Assembly: GCF_042096055.1 (NCBI RefSeq)
Contig: NZ_JBELMH010000002.1
Location: 62,001 to 126,000, forward strand
DNA from: Citreimonas sp042096055
GTDB lineage: Bacteria; Pseudomonadota; Alphaproteobacteria; Rhodobacterales; Rhodobacteraceae
Reading direction: 5' to 3'
DNA length: 64,000 bases
Shown here: piece after piece, positions 51,036 to 61,206 of the stretch
Position numbering within the stretch: the first letter of the stretch is position 1
Layout of the letters: every line of letters starts with the position of its first letter
Notes under the pieces: generated by a model
Databases searched by the model: none
The model's input: the letters and a program-made list of their open reading frames with translations, nothing else
Told to the model about the DNA's origin: nothing
Program-made: the position numbers and the translations under genes

Positions 51036-51785
51036 TCAAGCCGCGTAACCCTCGAAGGTGACGTTGGACGCAAGGGTACGGGCCTGCGTCTCGTCCCGTT
51101 TCGACCGGATCGTCCAGCACAGGATCGGCACGTCGCGGTCGCGCAGGGCGGCGACGGCCGGGCTGTTCAGGTCCTGCCAGTCGTGGCTGACGAAGCAGGC
51201 GCCAGTGTCGTCGAAGTCGGGGATCGCCCGCAGGCGGTTGCGCGTGCGCTCGGGCAAGGTGGGCCAGTGCTCGGGCAGGAAGGCCGAGGTGGTCAGGCCA
51301 CGCGGCCGGTCCGGCGCCAGGCGGGCCAGCGCGGCCACGCTGTGCGGATTGAACGACATCAGCGCGACGGGGCCTTCATAGCCCTGCAGCGCGTCGGCGG
51401 CCGCGCGTTCCAATGGGCCCACGCCGTCGCCCATCGCGCCGTCCTGGTCCTTGACCTCGATCAGCAGCGGCACGCGGCCGCCGACGATCTGCAGCACGTC
51501 GGACAGCGTCGGTATGCCGTCCTCGCCATGCTTCAGCGTGATCTCGGCCAACGCCGCCGCGTCGCGCAGGCGCAGCGGACCCGTGGCGCCGGTCAGCCGA
51601 CCCAGATCGTAGTCGTGGAATACCATCGCCTGGCCGTCCGCCGACAGCTGCAGGTCCAGCTCGATCCCGTAGCCGCCGTCAATCGCGGCGCGGATCGCGG
51701 CGCGCGAATTCTCGGGTCGGCCGGCCCGCACGTCATGCAGCGCCCGATGCGCGATCGGGCGGGCCAGGAATTCCTGTGGCAGCAT
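51036..51785 (-). CDS. Glycerophosphodiester phosphodiesterase family protein
   Basis: 249 residues, TIM barrel. The catalytic set is visible: AHRALHD, ENSRAAIRAAIDGGYGIELD with the metal-binding Glu-x-Asp, and MVFHDYDLGRLT. It hydrolyses glycerophosphodiesters to glycerol-3-phosphate and an alcohol. No signal peptide, so cytoplasmic. The start overlaps the ridA stop (ATGA). Confidence 0.92.
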   Translation of the reverse strand: MLPQEFLARPIAHRALHDVRAGRPENSRAAIRAAIDGGYGIELDLQLSADGQAMVFHDYDLGRLTGATGPLRLRDAAALAEITLKHGEDGIPTLSDVLQIVGGRVPLLIEVKDQDGAMGDGVGPLERAAADALQGYEGPVALMSFNPHSVAALARLAPDRPRGLTTSAFLPEHWPTLPERTRNRLRAIPDFDDTGACFVSHDWQDLNSPAVAALRDRDVPILCWTIRSKRDETQARTLASNVTFEGYAA

Positions 51786-52249
51786 CAGGCGATCTCGAAG
51801 ATGCCTTCGATCTCGACGGCGACGCCAAGCGGCAGCGATCCCGCGGACACGGCCGAGCGCGCGTGGCGCCCGGCATCGCCCAGCACCTCGACCATCAGGT
51901 CGGACGCGCCATTGACCACCTTCGGCTGGTCGGTGAAGTCGGGGGTCGAGTTGACGAAGCCGGTGAGCTTCACCACCCGGCGCAGGCGGTTGAGGTCGCC
52001 GCCGCAGGCCGCGCGGACCTGTGCCAGCAGCGCCAGAGCACAGCGACGCGCGGCGGCCGCGCCGGCCTCGACGTCGATGGCGTCGCCCAGCTTGCCGGTG
52101 ATCAGGCCGTTTTCGTCCATGCTGATCTGACCCGAGACGTAGAGCGTGTCGCCGACCTGCACGAACGGCACGTAGTTCGCCGCCGGGGCGGGTGCGTCGG
52201 GCAGGCTGAGGCCAAGCTCGGCCAGGCGGGTTTCGATGGCATTGGACAT
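51785..52249 (-). CDS. RidA-family protein
   Basis: 154 residues with the YjgF/RidA fold. FVQVGDTLYVSGQISMDENG and GRHARSAVSAGSLPLGVAVE contain the glycine and arginine of the deaminase pocket. RidA proteins hydrolyse reactive enamine/imine intermediates; this longer subgroup (about 150 residues) is often near metabolic genes and less well defined. Start with GGGGAG upstream; longer starts are not conserved. Confidence 0.9.
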   Translation of the reverse strand: MSNAIETRLAELGLSLPDAPAPAANYVPFVQVGDTLYVSGQISMDENGLITGKLGDAIDVEAGAAAARRCALALLAQVRAACGGDLNRLRRVVKLTGFVNSTPDFTDQPKVVNGASDLMVEVLGDAGRHARSAVSAGSLPLGVAVEIEGIFEIA

Positions 52250-52359
52250 GTGCGGCTCCCCTTCCGTCATTCGGGCCGACGCTACGCGCGCCCCGTCGGA
52301 ATGGAAACACCCTACGTCAACCGGGCCGGCGTTTTCGCCCGGGGCCATGCGCAGGCGCC

Positions 52360-53667
52360 TCAGCTTTCGCGCAGCGCCTTGGCGAAGTAATCGGCCAGCG
52401 GCTTGACCAGGTAGGCCAGCGGCGTGCGGTCGGCGGTGCGGATGAACGTCTCGACCGGCATGCCGGGGATCAGCGACGAGCCTTCCGGCAGCTTGTCGAT
52501 CTCGCCCTCTTCCAGCACGATCTTCGCGCGGTAATAGCGCTGGCGCGAGCGTTCGTCCTCGAACGCGTCGGCCGAGATCTGCACGACGCGGCCCGTCAGC
52601 TCCGGCGTAGTGCGCTGATCGAGCGAGCTGAAGCGCAGCGACACGGGCTGGTCCAGGAACAGCTGGTCGATATGGATCGGCTGCACCTGCGCGGCAATGA
52701 CCAGCGGCTGATCCTGGGGCACGAGGTACAGAACCGGGTCGGCCGCGCGCAGGACCGAGCGCGGCGCGAACACCGCCAGGTCGTAGACCACGCCCGAGGC
52801 CGGCGCCGTGATCGCCATGCGCGACAGGCGCTCGCGGAGCGTGCGCGCCTCTTCGGCCAGCTCGCGCTCGCGGAACTGCAGGTCGCTGAGGGTGGTGATC
52901 GCCTCTTCGCGGCGCTGGTTGCGCAGGCCGAGGATCTCGATGTCGATTTCGGTCATGCGGCCTTCGGCCTGCGCCTTCTGCGCGGTCAGGTCACCTGCCT
53001 CGCCGGCCAGCCTTGCGCGTTCGCGCCGCAGCGACAGGACACGACTGGCCTGCGCGAGGCCGCGGTCCAGCAGGCTTTGCTGGTCGTTCAGCTCTTCCTC
53101 GATCAGGTCGAGCATCTCGGTGACCGAATCCCGCTGCGCCTCGATGCCGCGGACCTGGTCCTCGATCTGTTCGCTGCGCTTGGCCAGTTGCTCGGTCTCG
53201 CGCGCGACGGTCTCGGCGCGGGCCTCAAACAGGTTGCGCTGGCTGTCGATCATGCCGGCGACCTCGGGATCGGTCCCCGCGCGCTCCAGCAGCGCCTCGT
53301 CGAAGGTGATCGTCGCCGCCTCGTCGCGCTCGGCCTCGAGGCGTGCGCGCCGGGCCATGAGTTCGTGAAGCTGCCCCTCGACGATCGCGAGGTCGGATTC
53401 CAGCAGCGTCGGGTCCAGCCGCAGCAGCACGTCGCCCTCGGCCACCAGATCGCCCTCGTCGACCAGAATCTCGGCGACGACGCCGCCGTCGGGGTGCTGG
53501 ATCACCTGCCGGTTGCTCTCCACCTCGATCGCGCCCGACGCGACGATCGCGCCCGAGATCACCGTGGTCGCGGCCCAAGTGCCGAACCCGCCTAGCAGCG
53601 CGACCAGGGTGAAGATTCCCAGAAAGAGGGGGCCGCGCAGCGGAAAACGCGTGGATTCGTCGCTCAT
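52360..53667 (-). CDS. Type I secretion membrane-fusion protein (HlyD/PrtE type)
   Basis: 435 residues. A single N-terminal membrane helix (GPLFLGIFTLVALLGGFGTW), a lipoyl half-motif (VVAEILVDEGDLVAEGDVLL), a long coiled coil of about 200 residues, and the closing half (APASGVVYDLAVFAPRSV). It bridges the ABC transporter to an outer-membrane TolC-like channel, which is not encoded here. The ATG overlaps the ABC gene stop, so the two are coupled. Confidence 0.94.
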   Translation of the reverse strand: MSDESTRFPLRGPLFLGIFTLVALLGGFGTWAATTVISGAIVASGAIEVESNRQVIQHPDGGVVAEILVDEGDLVAEGDVLLRLDPTLLESDLAIVEGQLHELMARRARLEAERDEAATITFDEALLERAGTDPEVAGMIDSQRNLFEARAETVARETEQLAKRSEQIEDQVRGIEAQRDSVTEMLDLIEEELNDQQSLLDRGLAQASRVLSLRRERARLAGEAGDLTAQKAQAEGRMTEIDIEILGLRNQRREEAITTLSDLQFRERELAEEARTLRERLSRMAITAPASGVVYDLAVFAPRSVLRAADPVLYLVPQDQPLVIAAQVQPIHIDQLFLDQPVSLRFSSLDQRTTPELTGRVVQISADAFEDERSRQRYYRAKIVLEEGEIDKLPEGSSLIPGMPVETFIRTADRTPLAYLVKPLADYFAKALRES

Positions 53668-55397
53668 CGTATTCCCGCCGGGCCTGCATGCCCGCTGATC
53701 TGCTTGTGATTGCGCACCCTTGCCTGCAGCACTTCGTCCCGTGGGCCGAAGGCAGTGCGGGCGCCGTTCTCTAACATAAGCAGCAGGTCGCATTCGCGCA
53801 ACGCGGCCGGGCGGTGCGCCATGATCAGAACCGCCTTGCCCTCGGCCTTGAAGCCGCGGATGGCGCGGTTCACCGCCTCGGACCCCTCGTTGTCGAGGTT
53901 GGAGTTCGGCTCGTCCAGCACCAGCACGACCGGGTCGCCGTACATCGCGCGGGCAAGGCCGATGCGCTGGACCTGGCCGCCCGACAGGCGCCCGCCGGCG
54001 GCCGTCACGCGCGTATCGTAGCCGTCGGGAAGCTGCAGGATCATCTGGTGCGCGTCTGCCTTCTTGGCGGCCTCGACCACCAGCGCCGCATCCGGCTCGG
54101 GCGACAGGCGCGCGATGTTCTCGGCCACGGTGCCATCGAACAAGGTCACCCGCTGGGGCAGGTAGCCGATGTGCTGGCCCAGCACGTCGGGCGCGTACTG
54201 GTCCAGCGACGCGCCATCGAGGCGGATGCGTCCGCCGGCCGGGCGCCAAACGCCGGTCAGCGCGCGCGCCAGCGTCGACTTGCCCGAACCCGAGGGCCCG
54301 ATCACGCCCACCGCCTGGCCCGGCTGGATCGCGAAGCTGACGAGGCGCAGGCTGGCCTGATGCTCGCCCGGCGGGACGACCGTGATCTGCTGCACGTCGA
54401 GGGCGCCGCGCGGCTTGGGCAGGGCCGTGCGTTCGTCCTCGGGCGGCACCTCGCCCAGCAGGCGGGCGAGGTCGGTCCATCCGGTGCGCGCACGCTCGAC
54501 CAGCGGCCATTGCCCGATGGCCAGCTCCACCGGCGCCAGCGCCCGGCCCATGAGGATCGAGGCGGCGATCATCGCCCCCGGCGTCAGCTCGGCGCGCAGC
54601 ACGAGGTACGCGCCCAGACCCAGCATCCCCGATTGCAGTAATAACCGCAGCGTCCGGGTCAGGGTCGAGAACCCGCCCGTGATGTCCGCCGTCGCCAGCT
54701 GTCCAGACAGCGCGTCGCTGCGAGCGTTCATCCAGCGGCGGAAGGCGTGCGACTGCATCCCGAGCGCGCGCACCATCTCGGATTCCGACCGGATCTGCTC
54801 GGCCGTCTGGTCCGATTGCAGGATCGCCGCGTTCGAGCGGAGCGACGGCGTGCGGCTGACCATCTGGTTGATGGCCGTCAGCGCGATCAGCACCAGCCCG
54901 CCCGCGGTGGCGAGAAGCCCCAGCCAAGGATGGAACAGGAAGATCGCTGTCACGAAAATCGGCGTCCACGGAATGTCGAACAGCGCCATCAGCACCGGCG
55001 AGGCCATCAGCCGCTGCACCGATTCCAGGTCCGCCAGCCCGGTGCGCGCCAGGCGGTCGGGCTTGACCGCGGCCCGGCGCACGACGGCGTCGAACACCCG
55101 CAGTTCCAACGCCGACTGGAAGCGTGCGGCCACGCGGCCCATAATGCGGCCACGCACGTAGTCGAGGATGCCCATCATCGCGTAGAGAAACAGCACCAGC
55201 ACCGACAGCGTCACCAGCGTCGCGACCGACCCCGAGCCGAGTACCCGGTCGTAGACCTGCAGCATGTAGATCGGACCGGTCAGCATCAGCAGGTTCACGA
55301 AGAAGCTGAACACCGCGACGAAGGCCAGAAACGGCCGCGACCGCCGCCGCACCGCGCGCAGCTCGCGGCGGCCCTGGTCGATGGCGGAGGTGGTCAT
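53664..55397 (-). CDS. Type I secretion ABC transporter (PrtD/AprD type)
   Basis: 577 residues with five to six membrane helices followed by an ATPase domain. Walker A is GPSGSGKSTLARAL, the signature LSGGQVQRIGLARAMYG, Walker B VVLVLDEPNSNLD. There is no N-terminal C39 peptidase domain, so it belongs to the PrtD/HasD group that exports RTX-like or HasA-like proteins with uncleaved C-terminal signals. No substrate gene is adjacent; the giant surface protein at 7738 has its own barrel and is unlikely to be the cargo. Confidence 0.94.
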   Translation of the reverse strand: MTTSAIDQGRRELRAVRRRSRPFLAFVAVFSFFVNLLMLTGPIYMLQVYDRVLGSGSVATLVTLSVLVLFLYAMMGILDYVRGRIMGRVAARFQSALELRVFDAVVRRAAVKPDRLARTGLADLESVQRLMASPVLMALFDIPWTPIFVTAIFLFHPWLGLLATAGGLVLIALTAINQMVSRTPSLRSNAAILQSDQTAEQIRSESEMVRALGMQSHAFRRWMNARSDALSGQLATADITGGFSTLTRTLRLLLQSGMLGLGAYLVLRAELTPGAMIAASILMGRALAPVELAIGQWPLVERARTGWTDLARLLGEVPPEDERTALPKPRGALDVQQITVVPPGEHQASLRLVSFAIQPGQAVGVIGPSGSGKSTLARALTGVWRPAGGRIRLDGASLDQYAPDVLGQHIGYLPQRVTLFDGTVAENIARLSPEPDAALVVEAAKKADAHQMILQLPDGYDTRVTAAGGRLSGGQVQRIGLARAMYGDPVVLVLDEPNSNLDNEGSEAVNRAIRGFKAEGKAVLIMAHRPAALRECDLLLMLENGARTAFGPRDEVLQARVRNHKQISGHAGPAGIR

Positions 55398-55589
55398 GGG
55401 CGGGTCACCATCAGATGATTTTGAGTCCGGACGGCAAACATGTCAGGGTTCGAGCTTGGAGGATCGGCGGCACTGTGCCACAGCGGGCGCGAAACCGGCA
55501 GACGTTTTGACGCGTTCACCTAAACGCAATCCGGTTGTCGTTGTATGAATGCGCCCCCGGGGCGGCAAAACAGTCTGAAGGATCGGCTC

Positions 55590-56330
55590 ATGGGTGCTGG
55601 ACGTGCGATTACGCTTCTGCTGGGGGTGGCGGCCCTTGCGGGTTGCACCGCCGTCGCGCCGGATCCGGGGTTCAACGATCCGTACGAGGCGCAGAACCGC
55701 CGCGTGCACGCGTTCAACGCCCGGCTCGACGACGGCGTCGTCAGCCGCGCGGGGCGGGCCTATGTTTCGGTCGCCTCGCCGACCGTGCGGACGGGTGTTT
55801 CCAACGTCGCCGAAACACTGTCGCTGCCGCGCACAGTCGTGAACCAGGTTCTGCAGGGCCGGATGCTGCGCGCCGGAAGCAATACGCTGCGCTTCGCGGT
55901 GAACGCCACGCTGGGCTTCGGCGGCATCGCCGACGTCGCCTCGGACATGGGGCTCGAGGAGGACGAGAGCGATTTCGGCGAGACGCTGCACGTCTGGGGC
56001 GTGGCCGAGGGGGCCTATCTCGAAGTGCCCTTCATCGGCCCGACCACCCAGCGCGACCTAGCGGGGTCGGTGGTCGACATCTTCCTGAACCCGATTGATC
56101 CGCACCTCGAACCCGGGCAGCGGCGCGCCAAGCTGGCGCTGCGCGCGCTGGATACGATCGGGGAGCGGGCGGAATACGCCGCGTCGGTCGATTCGGTGCT
56201 GCACGAAAGCGCCGACAGCTACAGCCAGGTGCGCCTGATCTACCTGCAGAACCGGCGTTTCGAACTTGGCGTCGCCCCTCCCGAGACGGTCGATGCCGAT
56301 CCCATGGCGCTCGATACGGAAGGATTCTGA
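55590..56330 (+). CDS. mlaA: MlaA-type outer-membrane phospholipid-removal lipoprotein
   Basis: 246 residues. Signal peptide with lipobox LAGC (cysteine near residue 18), then the VacJ/MlaA fold: NDPYEAQNRRVHAFNARLDD, VNATLGFGGIADVASDMGLE, FGETLHVWGVAEGAYLEVPF and DIFLNPIDP. It pulls misplaced phospholipids out of the outer leaflet and hands them to MlaC. ATG 55590 is chosen for its AAGGA site and correct signal length; an ATG 15 codons upstream would lengthen the signal. The 192-base region upstream is shared with the diverging ABC gene, with no clear promoter seen. Confidence 0.93.
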   Translation: MGAGRAITLLLGVAALAGCTAVAPDPGFNDPYEAQNRRVHAFNARLDDGVVSRAGRAYVSVASPTVRTGVSNVAETLSLPRTVVNQVLQGRMLRAGSNTLRFAVNATLGFGGIADVASDMGLEEDESDFGETLHVWGVAEGAYLEVPFIGPTTQRDLAGSVVDIFLNPIDPHLEPGQRRAKLALRALDTIGERAEYAASVDSVLHESADSYSQVRLIYLQNRRFELGVAPPETVDADPMALDTEGF

Positions 56331-56331
56331 C

Positions 56332-56928
56332 ATGACGTTCGCACTGTCCCGCCGCACGTTCTGCACCATGGCCATGGCCGCGGGCGTCGTGCCCGCACAG
56401 GCCTTCGCGCTCAGCGACGCAGAGGCCCGCAACCTCGTGCAGTCGCTGGTGGGCGAAATCAACGGAGTCATTGCCTCGGGCCGGTCCGAGGCCGCGATGA
56501 TCGACGCGTTCGAGACGATCTTCGCGCGCTACGCCGATTCGGCCTATGTCGCGGCCTATGCGCTGGGCTCCGACGGGCGCCGTGCCACCGCCAGCCAGAA
56601 GAAGGCGTTCTCGGACGCGTTCAACACCTACATCGCGCGCAAGTACGGCCGCCGGTTCCGCGAGTTCGAGGGTGGGCGCTTCGAGGTGCAGGGAGTGCGC
56701 CCGCAGAACAACTACTTCGAGGTGCCGACGCGGGTCTTCCTGCGCAGCGAGGCGCCGTTCGACGTCACCTTCCTGGTGTCCGACCGGGCCGGCCGGCCGC
56801 TGTTCTTCAACATGTACGTCGAGGGCGTGAACATGTTGCTCGCCGAGCGGACCGAGATCGGCGCAATGCTCGACCGCCGCCGCGGCGACATCGACGCGAT
56901 GATCGCCGACCTTCGCCGCGCCGGTTGA
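56332..56928 (+). CDS. mlaC: MlaC-type periplasmic phospholipid-binding protein
   Basis: 198 residues with a signal peptide (RRTFCTMAMAAGVVPAQAFA) and the Tol-Tol-Ttg2/MlaC fold: FNTYIARKYGRRFREFEGG, NYFEVPTRVFLRSEAPFDV and PLFFNMYVEGVNMLLAERTE. It shuttles phospholipid between MlaA and an inner-membrane MlaFEDB transporter, which is not in this window. It begins two bases after the mlaA stop. Confidence 0.9.
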   Translation: MTFALSRRTFCTMAMAAGVVPAQAFALSDAEARNLVQSLVGEINGVIASGRSEAAMIDAFETIFARYADSAYVAAYALGSDGRRATASQKKAFSDAFNTYIARKYGRRFREFEGGRFEVQGVRPQNNYFEVPTRVFLRSEAPFDVTFLVSDRAGRPLFFNMYVEGVNMLLAERTEIGAMLDRRRGDIDAMIADLRRAG

Positions 56929-56952
56929 CGCGGGGAAGGCCGGCGCGCGGCG

Positions 56953-59121
56953 TCAGTTGCCGCCCAGCAGGTCGTAGAGAAGACGTTCGAGCACGGTCTC
57001 GGTCCGCCGCGGCTGTTGCTGCGGCTGGGGTTGCTGTTGCGGCTGGGGCTGCGGTTGCGCCACCTGCGGCTGTTCGCGCTGGCTGGGCTGCGGCGCCATC
57101 GCGGGCAGTGGGCGTGCCGGCTGGCCCTCGCTGACGCGGCGCATCACCTCGTGCCAGATCTCGGCCGGCAGACCGCCGCCCGTCACGCCGGTCAGCGGCG
57201 TGTTGTCGTCGTAGCCCATCCAGATGCCGGTCACGTAATCCGCGGTGAAGCCGACGAACCAGGCGTCGCGCTGCTCGTTCGAGGTGCCGGTCTTGCCGGC
57301 GACCTGACGGTCGGGCAGGGCGGCGCGCGTGCCGGTGCCCTGCTCGACGACCTGCTGCATCATCCAGGTCAGCTGCTGTGCGGCGGCTTCGCTGATCACA
57401 CGCTCGCCGATACCGCCGCCCGATCCCATCAGAGCGGTGTCGTCATTCTTCAGCCGCAGCTCGCGGATGCCGTAGGGCGTCACCGACGAACCGCCGTTGA
57501 GGATGCCCGCATAAGCGCCAGTCATCTCGAGCAGCGTCGCCTCGGCCGCGCCGAGCGCCAGCGCCGGCGTGTCGCTAAGCTCGCGTACGATGCCAAAGTC
57601 GCGCGCCACCCGCAGCACCAGGTCGCGCCCCACCGATTCCGAGATCTTCACCGCCGGGATGTTGAGCGAGCGTTCCAGCGCCTCGGTCAGCGTCACCCGG
57701 CCGTAATGCTGGCGCGTGTAGTTGGACGGGCACCACTGCCCGGACCCGGGGATATTCATGCAGAACGGTTCGTCCACCACCGTGTCGTTGGGCGAGTAGC
57801 CCAATTCCAGCGCGGTGGCGTAGACGAACGGCTTGAACGCCGAGCCGGTCTGCCGGACCGCCTGCGTCGCGCGGTTGAACACGCCCGAGGCATCGGTGTC
57901 GACGCCGCCGACCATGCCGCGCACCGCGCCGTCGGCGGACATCACCACCACGGCGACCTGCGCCTCGGAGCCCTCGGCCACCTTCTCCGAAAAGACCTGG
58001 TTCACCGCGTCCTCGATCGCGCGCTGGATCGACTGGTCCAGCGTCGTCTCGATCACCACGTCCTCGGTCGTGTCGCGGGTGAAGAAATCGGGGCCCGACT
58101 GCATGACCCAATCGGCGAAGTACCCGCCTCGCGTCTGCCCGGCCTCGTCGCTCAGCGTCGCCGGGTTCTGCTGGTGCTGGCGCATCGTCGCTTCGTCGAT
58201 GTAGTCCTGTTCGTGCATCAGCCGCAGCACGGTCGCCGCGCGGGCCTGGCTTGCCTCGAGATCGGCCGTCGGCGCCAGGCGCGACGGCGCGGTCAGAAGC
58301 CCCGCCAGCATCGCCGCCTCGCCCGGGTCCAGCGCGCCCGCGGGCTTCGAGAAGTACCGCTGTGCCGCGGCTTCGGCCCCGTAGGCGCCGCCGCCGAAAT
58401 AGGCGCGGTTGAGGTAGATCGAAAGGATCTCGTCCTTGGTATACTTGGTCTCCATCGCCATCGAGAAGATCGCCTCGCGCGCCTTGCGGCCCAGCGTGGT
58501 CTGGCGGCAATCGTCGAGATAGGCCGCCTCGGACGGCCAGGCGCCGGGGTCGAACTCCTCGCCCAGGCACAGCAGCTTGGCGGTCTGCTGCGTGATGGTC
58601 GAGCCGCCGTGCCCGGACAGCGGGCCGCGCCCCTCGGCCAGGTTGATGCGGATGGCGCCCGCGATGCCCTGCGGCGAGATGCCGAAATGCCAGTAGAAGC
58701 GCCGGTCCTCGGTGGCGATCACGGCGTTTCGCAGATGCGGCGACACGCTGTCGGCGGTTACCGCGCCGCCGAACTGGTCGCCGCGCCAGGCGAACGTCTC
58801 TTCGTTTCTGTCGCGCATGGTGACCGAGCCGCGCGCGCGGCCGTCCAGCAGCTCGGCCACGTCCGGAAGGGTCGTGTAGGTGTAGCCGACGGCAAGCCCC
58901 AACATCAGAGTCGCCACCAGCAGGGCGGTGATCGTGATGCGCCCCAGCAGCCGGAACATGCCGCCGGTCAGCCGGCCCAGCAACCCGAGAATGCCGCCGC
59001 GCCGTGCCGGTTTCCTGCGCGTCTTGCGCGTGCGTCGCGGCTTGGCCGCCGGCTGGGCCGCCTTCCGCTTCACCCGCCGATCCGCCACGAGCCTGCCTCG
59101 CCCGTTTCCAGATGCGCTCAT
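56953..59121 (-). CDS. Bifunctional penicillin-binding protein (class A, PBP1 type)
   Basis: 722 residues. A basic cytoplasmic tail, one membrane helix (ITITALLVATLMLGLAVGY), a GT51 transglycosylase (ATEDRRFYWHFGISPQGIAG with the catalytic glutamate, and GGSTITQQTAKLL), then a transpeptidase with SAFKPF (active serine), SLN and KTGTS. It polymerises and cross-links peptidoglycan. The last 50 residues are a Gln/Pro-rich tract (57003-57065 in DNA) of low complexity, then TVLERLLYDLLGG. Probably PBP1A-like; the exact subclass is uncertain. Confidence 0.93.
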   Translation of the reverse strand: MSASGNGRGRLVADRRVKRKAAQPAAKPRRTRKTRRKPARRGGILGLLGRLTGGMFRLLGRITITALLVATLMLGLAVGYTYTTLPDVAELLDGRARGSVTMRDRNEETFAWRGDQFGGAVTADSVSPHLRNAVIATEDRRFYWHFGISPQGIAGAIRINLAEGRGPLSGHGGSTITQQTAKLLCLGEEFDPGAWPSEAAYLDDCRQTTLGRKAREAIFSMAMETKYTKDEILSIYLNRAYFGGGAYGAEAAAQRYFSKPAGALDPGEAAMLAGLLTAPSRLAPTADLEASQARAATVLRLMHEQDYIDEATMRQHQQNPATLSDEAGQTRGGYFADWVMQSGPDFFTRDTTEDVVIETTLDQSIQRAIEDAVNQVFSEKVAEGSEAQVAVVVMSADGAVRGMVGGVDTDASGVFNRATQAVRQTGSAFKPFVYATALELGYSPNDTVVDEPFCMNIPGSGQWCPSNYTRQHYGRVTLTEALERSLNIPAVKISESVGRDLVLRVARDFGIVRELSDTPALALGAAEATLLEMTGAYAGILNGGSSVTPYGIRELRLKNDDTALMGSGGGIGERVISEAAAQQLTWMMQQVVEQGTGTRAALPDRQVAGKTGTSNEQRDAWFVGFTADYVTGIWMGYDDNTPLTGVTGGGLPAEIWHEVMRRVSEGQPARPLPAMAPQPSQREQPQVAQPQPQPQQQPQPQQQPRRTETVLERLLYDLLGGN

Positions 59122-59241
59122 GCCTGAGATCCGCCTGCTGTTGTCGCTCTGCCTGTCTTTGGCGCGACCTTATCGCGGTTGCCAGCGGATGTTGACCATC
59201 CGCGCGGTTTGGTGCCGCTTTTTTGTTTCGCGCAGAAATCG

Positions 59242-59274
59242 TGCATCTGCGGAAATCTGCACAATAATTATGCA
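59242..59274 (+). promoter_or_regulatory. Candidate NtrC-binding region upstream of glnK
   Basis: TGCACAATAATTATGCA (59258-59274) has the 17-base TGCA-N9-TGCA form of NtrC enhancer sites. A second TGCA at 59242 and a repeated GCRGAAATC unit (59232 and 59249) lie just upstream. The region is about 55-85 bases above the sigma-54 box, a normal enhancer distance. Confidence 0.55.
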
Positions 59275-59327
59275 TTATCGACATTCTGAAGGTGACCCGA
59301 AGGCGCGGATGCCTTCCAAAACGGCGC

Positions 59328-59343
59328 CGGCGCCTTCTTTGCT
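59328..59343 (+). promoter_or_regulatory. Sigma-54 (-24/-12) promoter of glnK-amtB
   Basis: CGGCGCCTTCTTTGCT matches the consensus YGGCACG-N4-TTGCW. GG (59329) and GC (59341) are the required ten bases apart and TTGCT is perfect. It lies 39 bases before the glnK start codon, as expected for nitrogen-controlled glnK operons. Confidence 0.65.
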
Positions 59344-59382
59344 CGGGTCATAACGCAGGCGGCGGCCTGGCAACGGAAAGGG

Positions 59383-59727
59383 ATGAAGGTGAAACTGATC
59401 ATTGCAACGATCAAGCCGTTCAAGCTCGAGGAGGTGCGCGAGGCGCTCACCGGTATCGGCGTGCGCGGCATGATGGTGACGGAGATCAAGGGCTTCGGCT
59501 CTCAGTCCGGTCATACCGAAATCTACCGCGGCGCGGAGTACGCGGTGAATTTCGTGCCGAAGATCAAGCTGGAACTCGTGGTGTCGTCGGGCATGGCCGA
59601 CCAGGTCGTCGAGACGATCAAGACCACCGCACAGACCGGCAAGATCGGTGACGGCAAGATTTTCGTCCTCGACGTGTCGCAGGCGGTTCGCGTGCGCACG
59701 GGCGAGACCGACGCCGACGCGCTGTGA
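59383..59727 (+). CDS. glnK: PII-type nitrogen regulatory protein GlnK
   Basis: 114 residues. It senses ATP/ADP and 2-oxoglutarate and plugs the AmtB channel when nitrogen is plentiful. The T-loop carries the uridylylation tyrosine (YRGAEY, Y53) and the C-terminal part TAQTGKIGDGKIFVLDVSQA is standard. The T-loop base reads GFGSQSGHTEIYRG instead of GFGRQKGHTE, a variant without the usual arginine and lysine. It is followed 29 bases later by amtB and sits behind a sigma-54 promoter. Confidence 0.95.
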   Translation: MKVKLIIATIKPFKLEEVREALTGIGVRGMMVTEIKGFGSQSGHTEIYRGAEYAVNFVPKIKLELVVSSGMADQVVETIKTTAQTGKIGDGKIFVLDVSQAVRVRTGETDADAL

Positions 59728-59756
59728 CAGACGACACGAGACAAGGGACACCGAAA

Positions 59757-61070
<1,314 letters not shown>

Positions 61071-61130
61071 TCTCCTCCTTCCTGTCAGTCCGGCGCGCGG
61101 GGGCACCCTGCGCGCCAAACCGGAGAGACT

Positions 61131-61160
61131 GCCCCGGGCGCGCGCGCCCGGGGCTTTTTC
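61131..61160 (+). terminator. Strong Rho-independent terminator after amtB
   Basis: A perfect GC hairpin (GCCCCGGGCGCG pairing with CGCGCCCGGGGC, 61131-61154) followed by TTTTT. Confidence 0.9.
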
Positions 61161-61206
61161 GGTTCCGGCATTGTCCTGTGGTGCTTCGGGGGCGCGGCGG
61201 CGAACG

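Noticed and set aside
57003..57065. Repetitive tract near the end of the penicillin-binding protein gene as a possible tandem repeat or CRISPR remnant
   Set aside because: It encodes a Gln/Pro-rich tail in frame; units are short and irregular, with no spacers.
59205..59225. TTGGTGCCGC followed by a T-run as the sigma-54 promoter of glnK
   Set aside because: GG and GC spacing does not fit; the site at 59328-59343 matches both elements.
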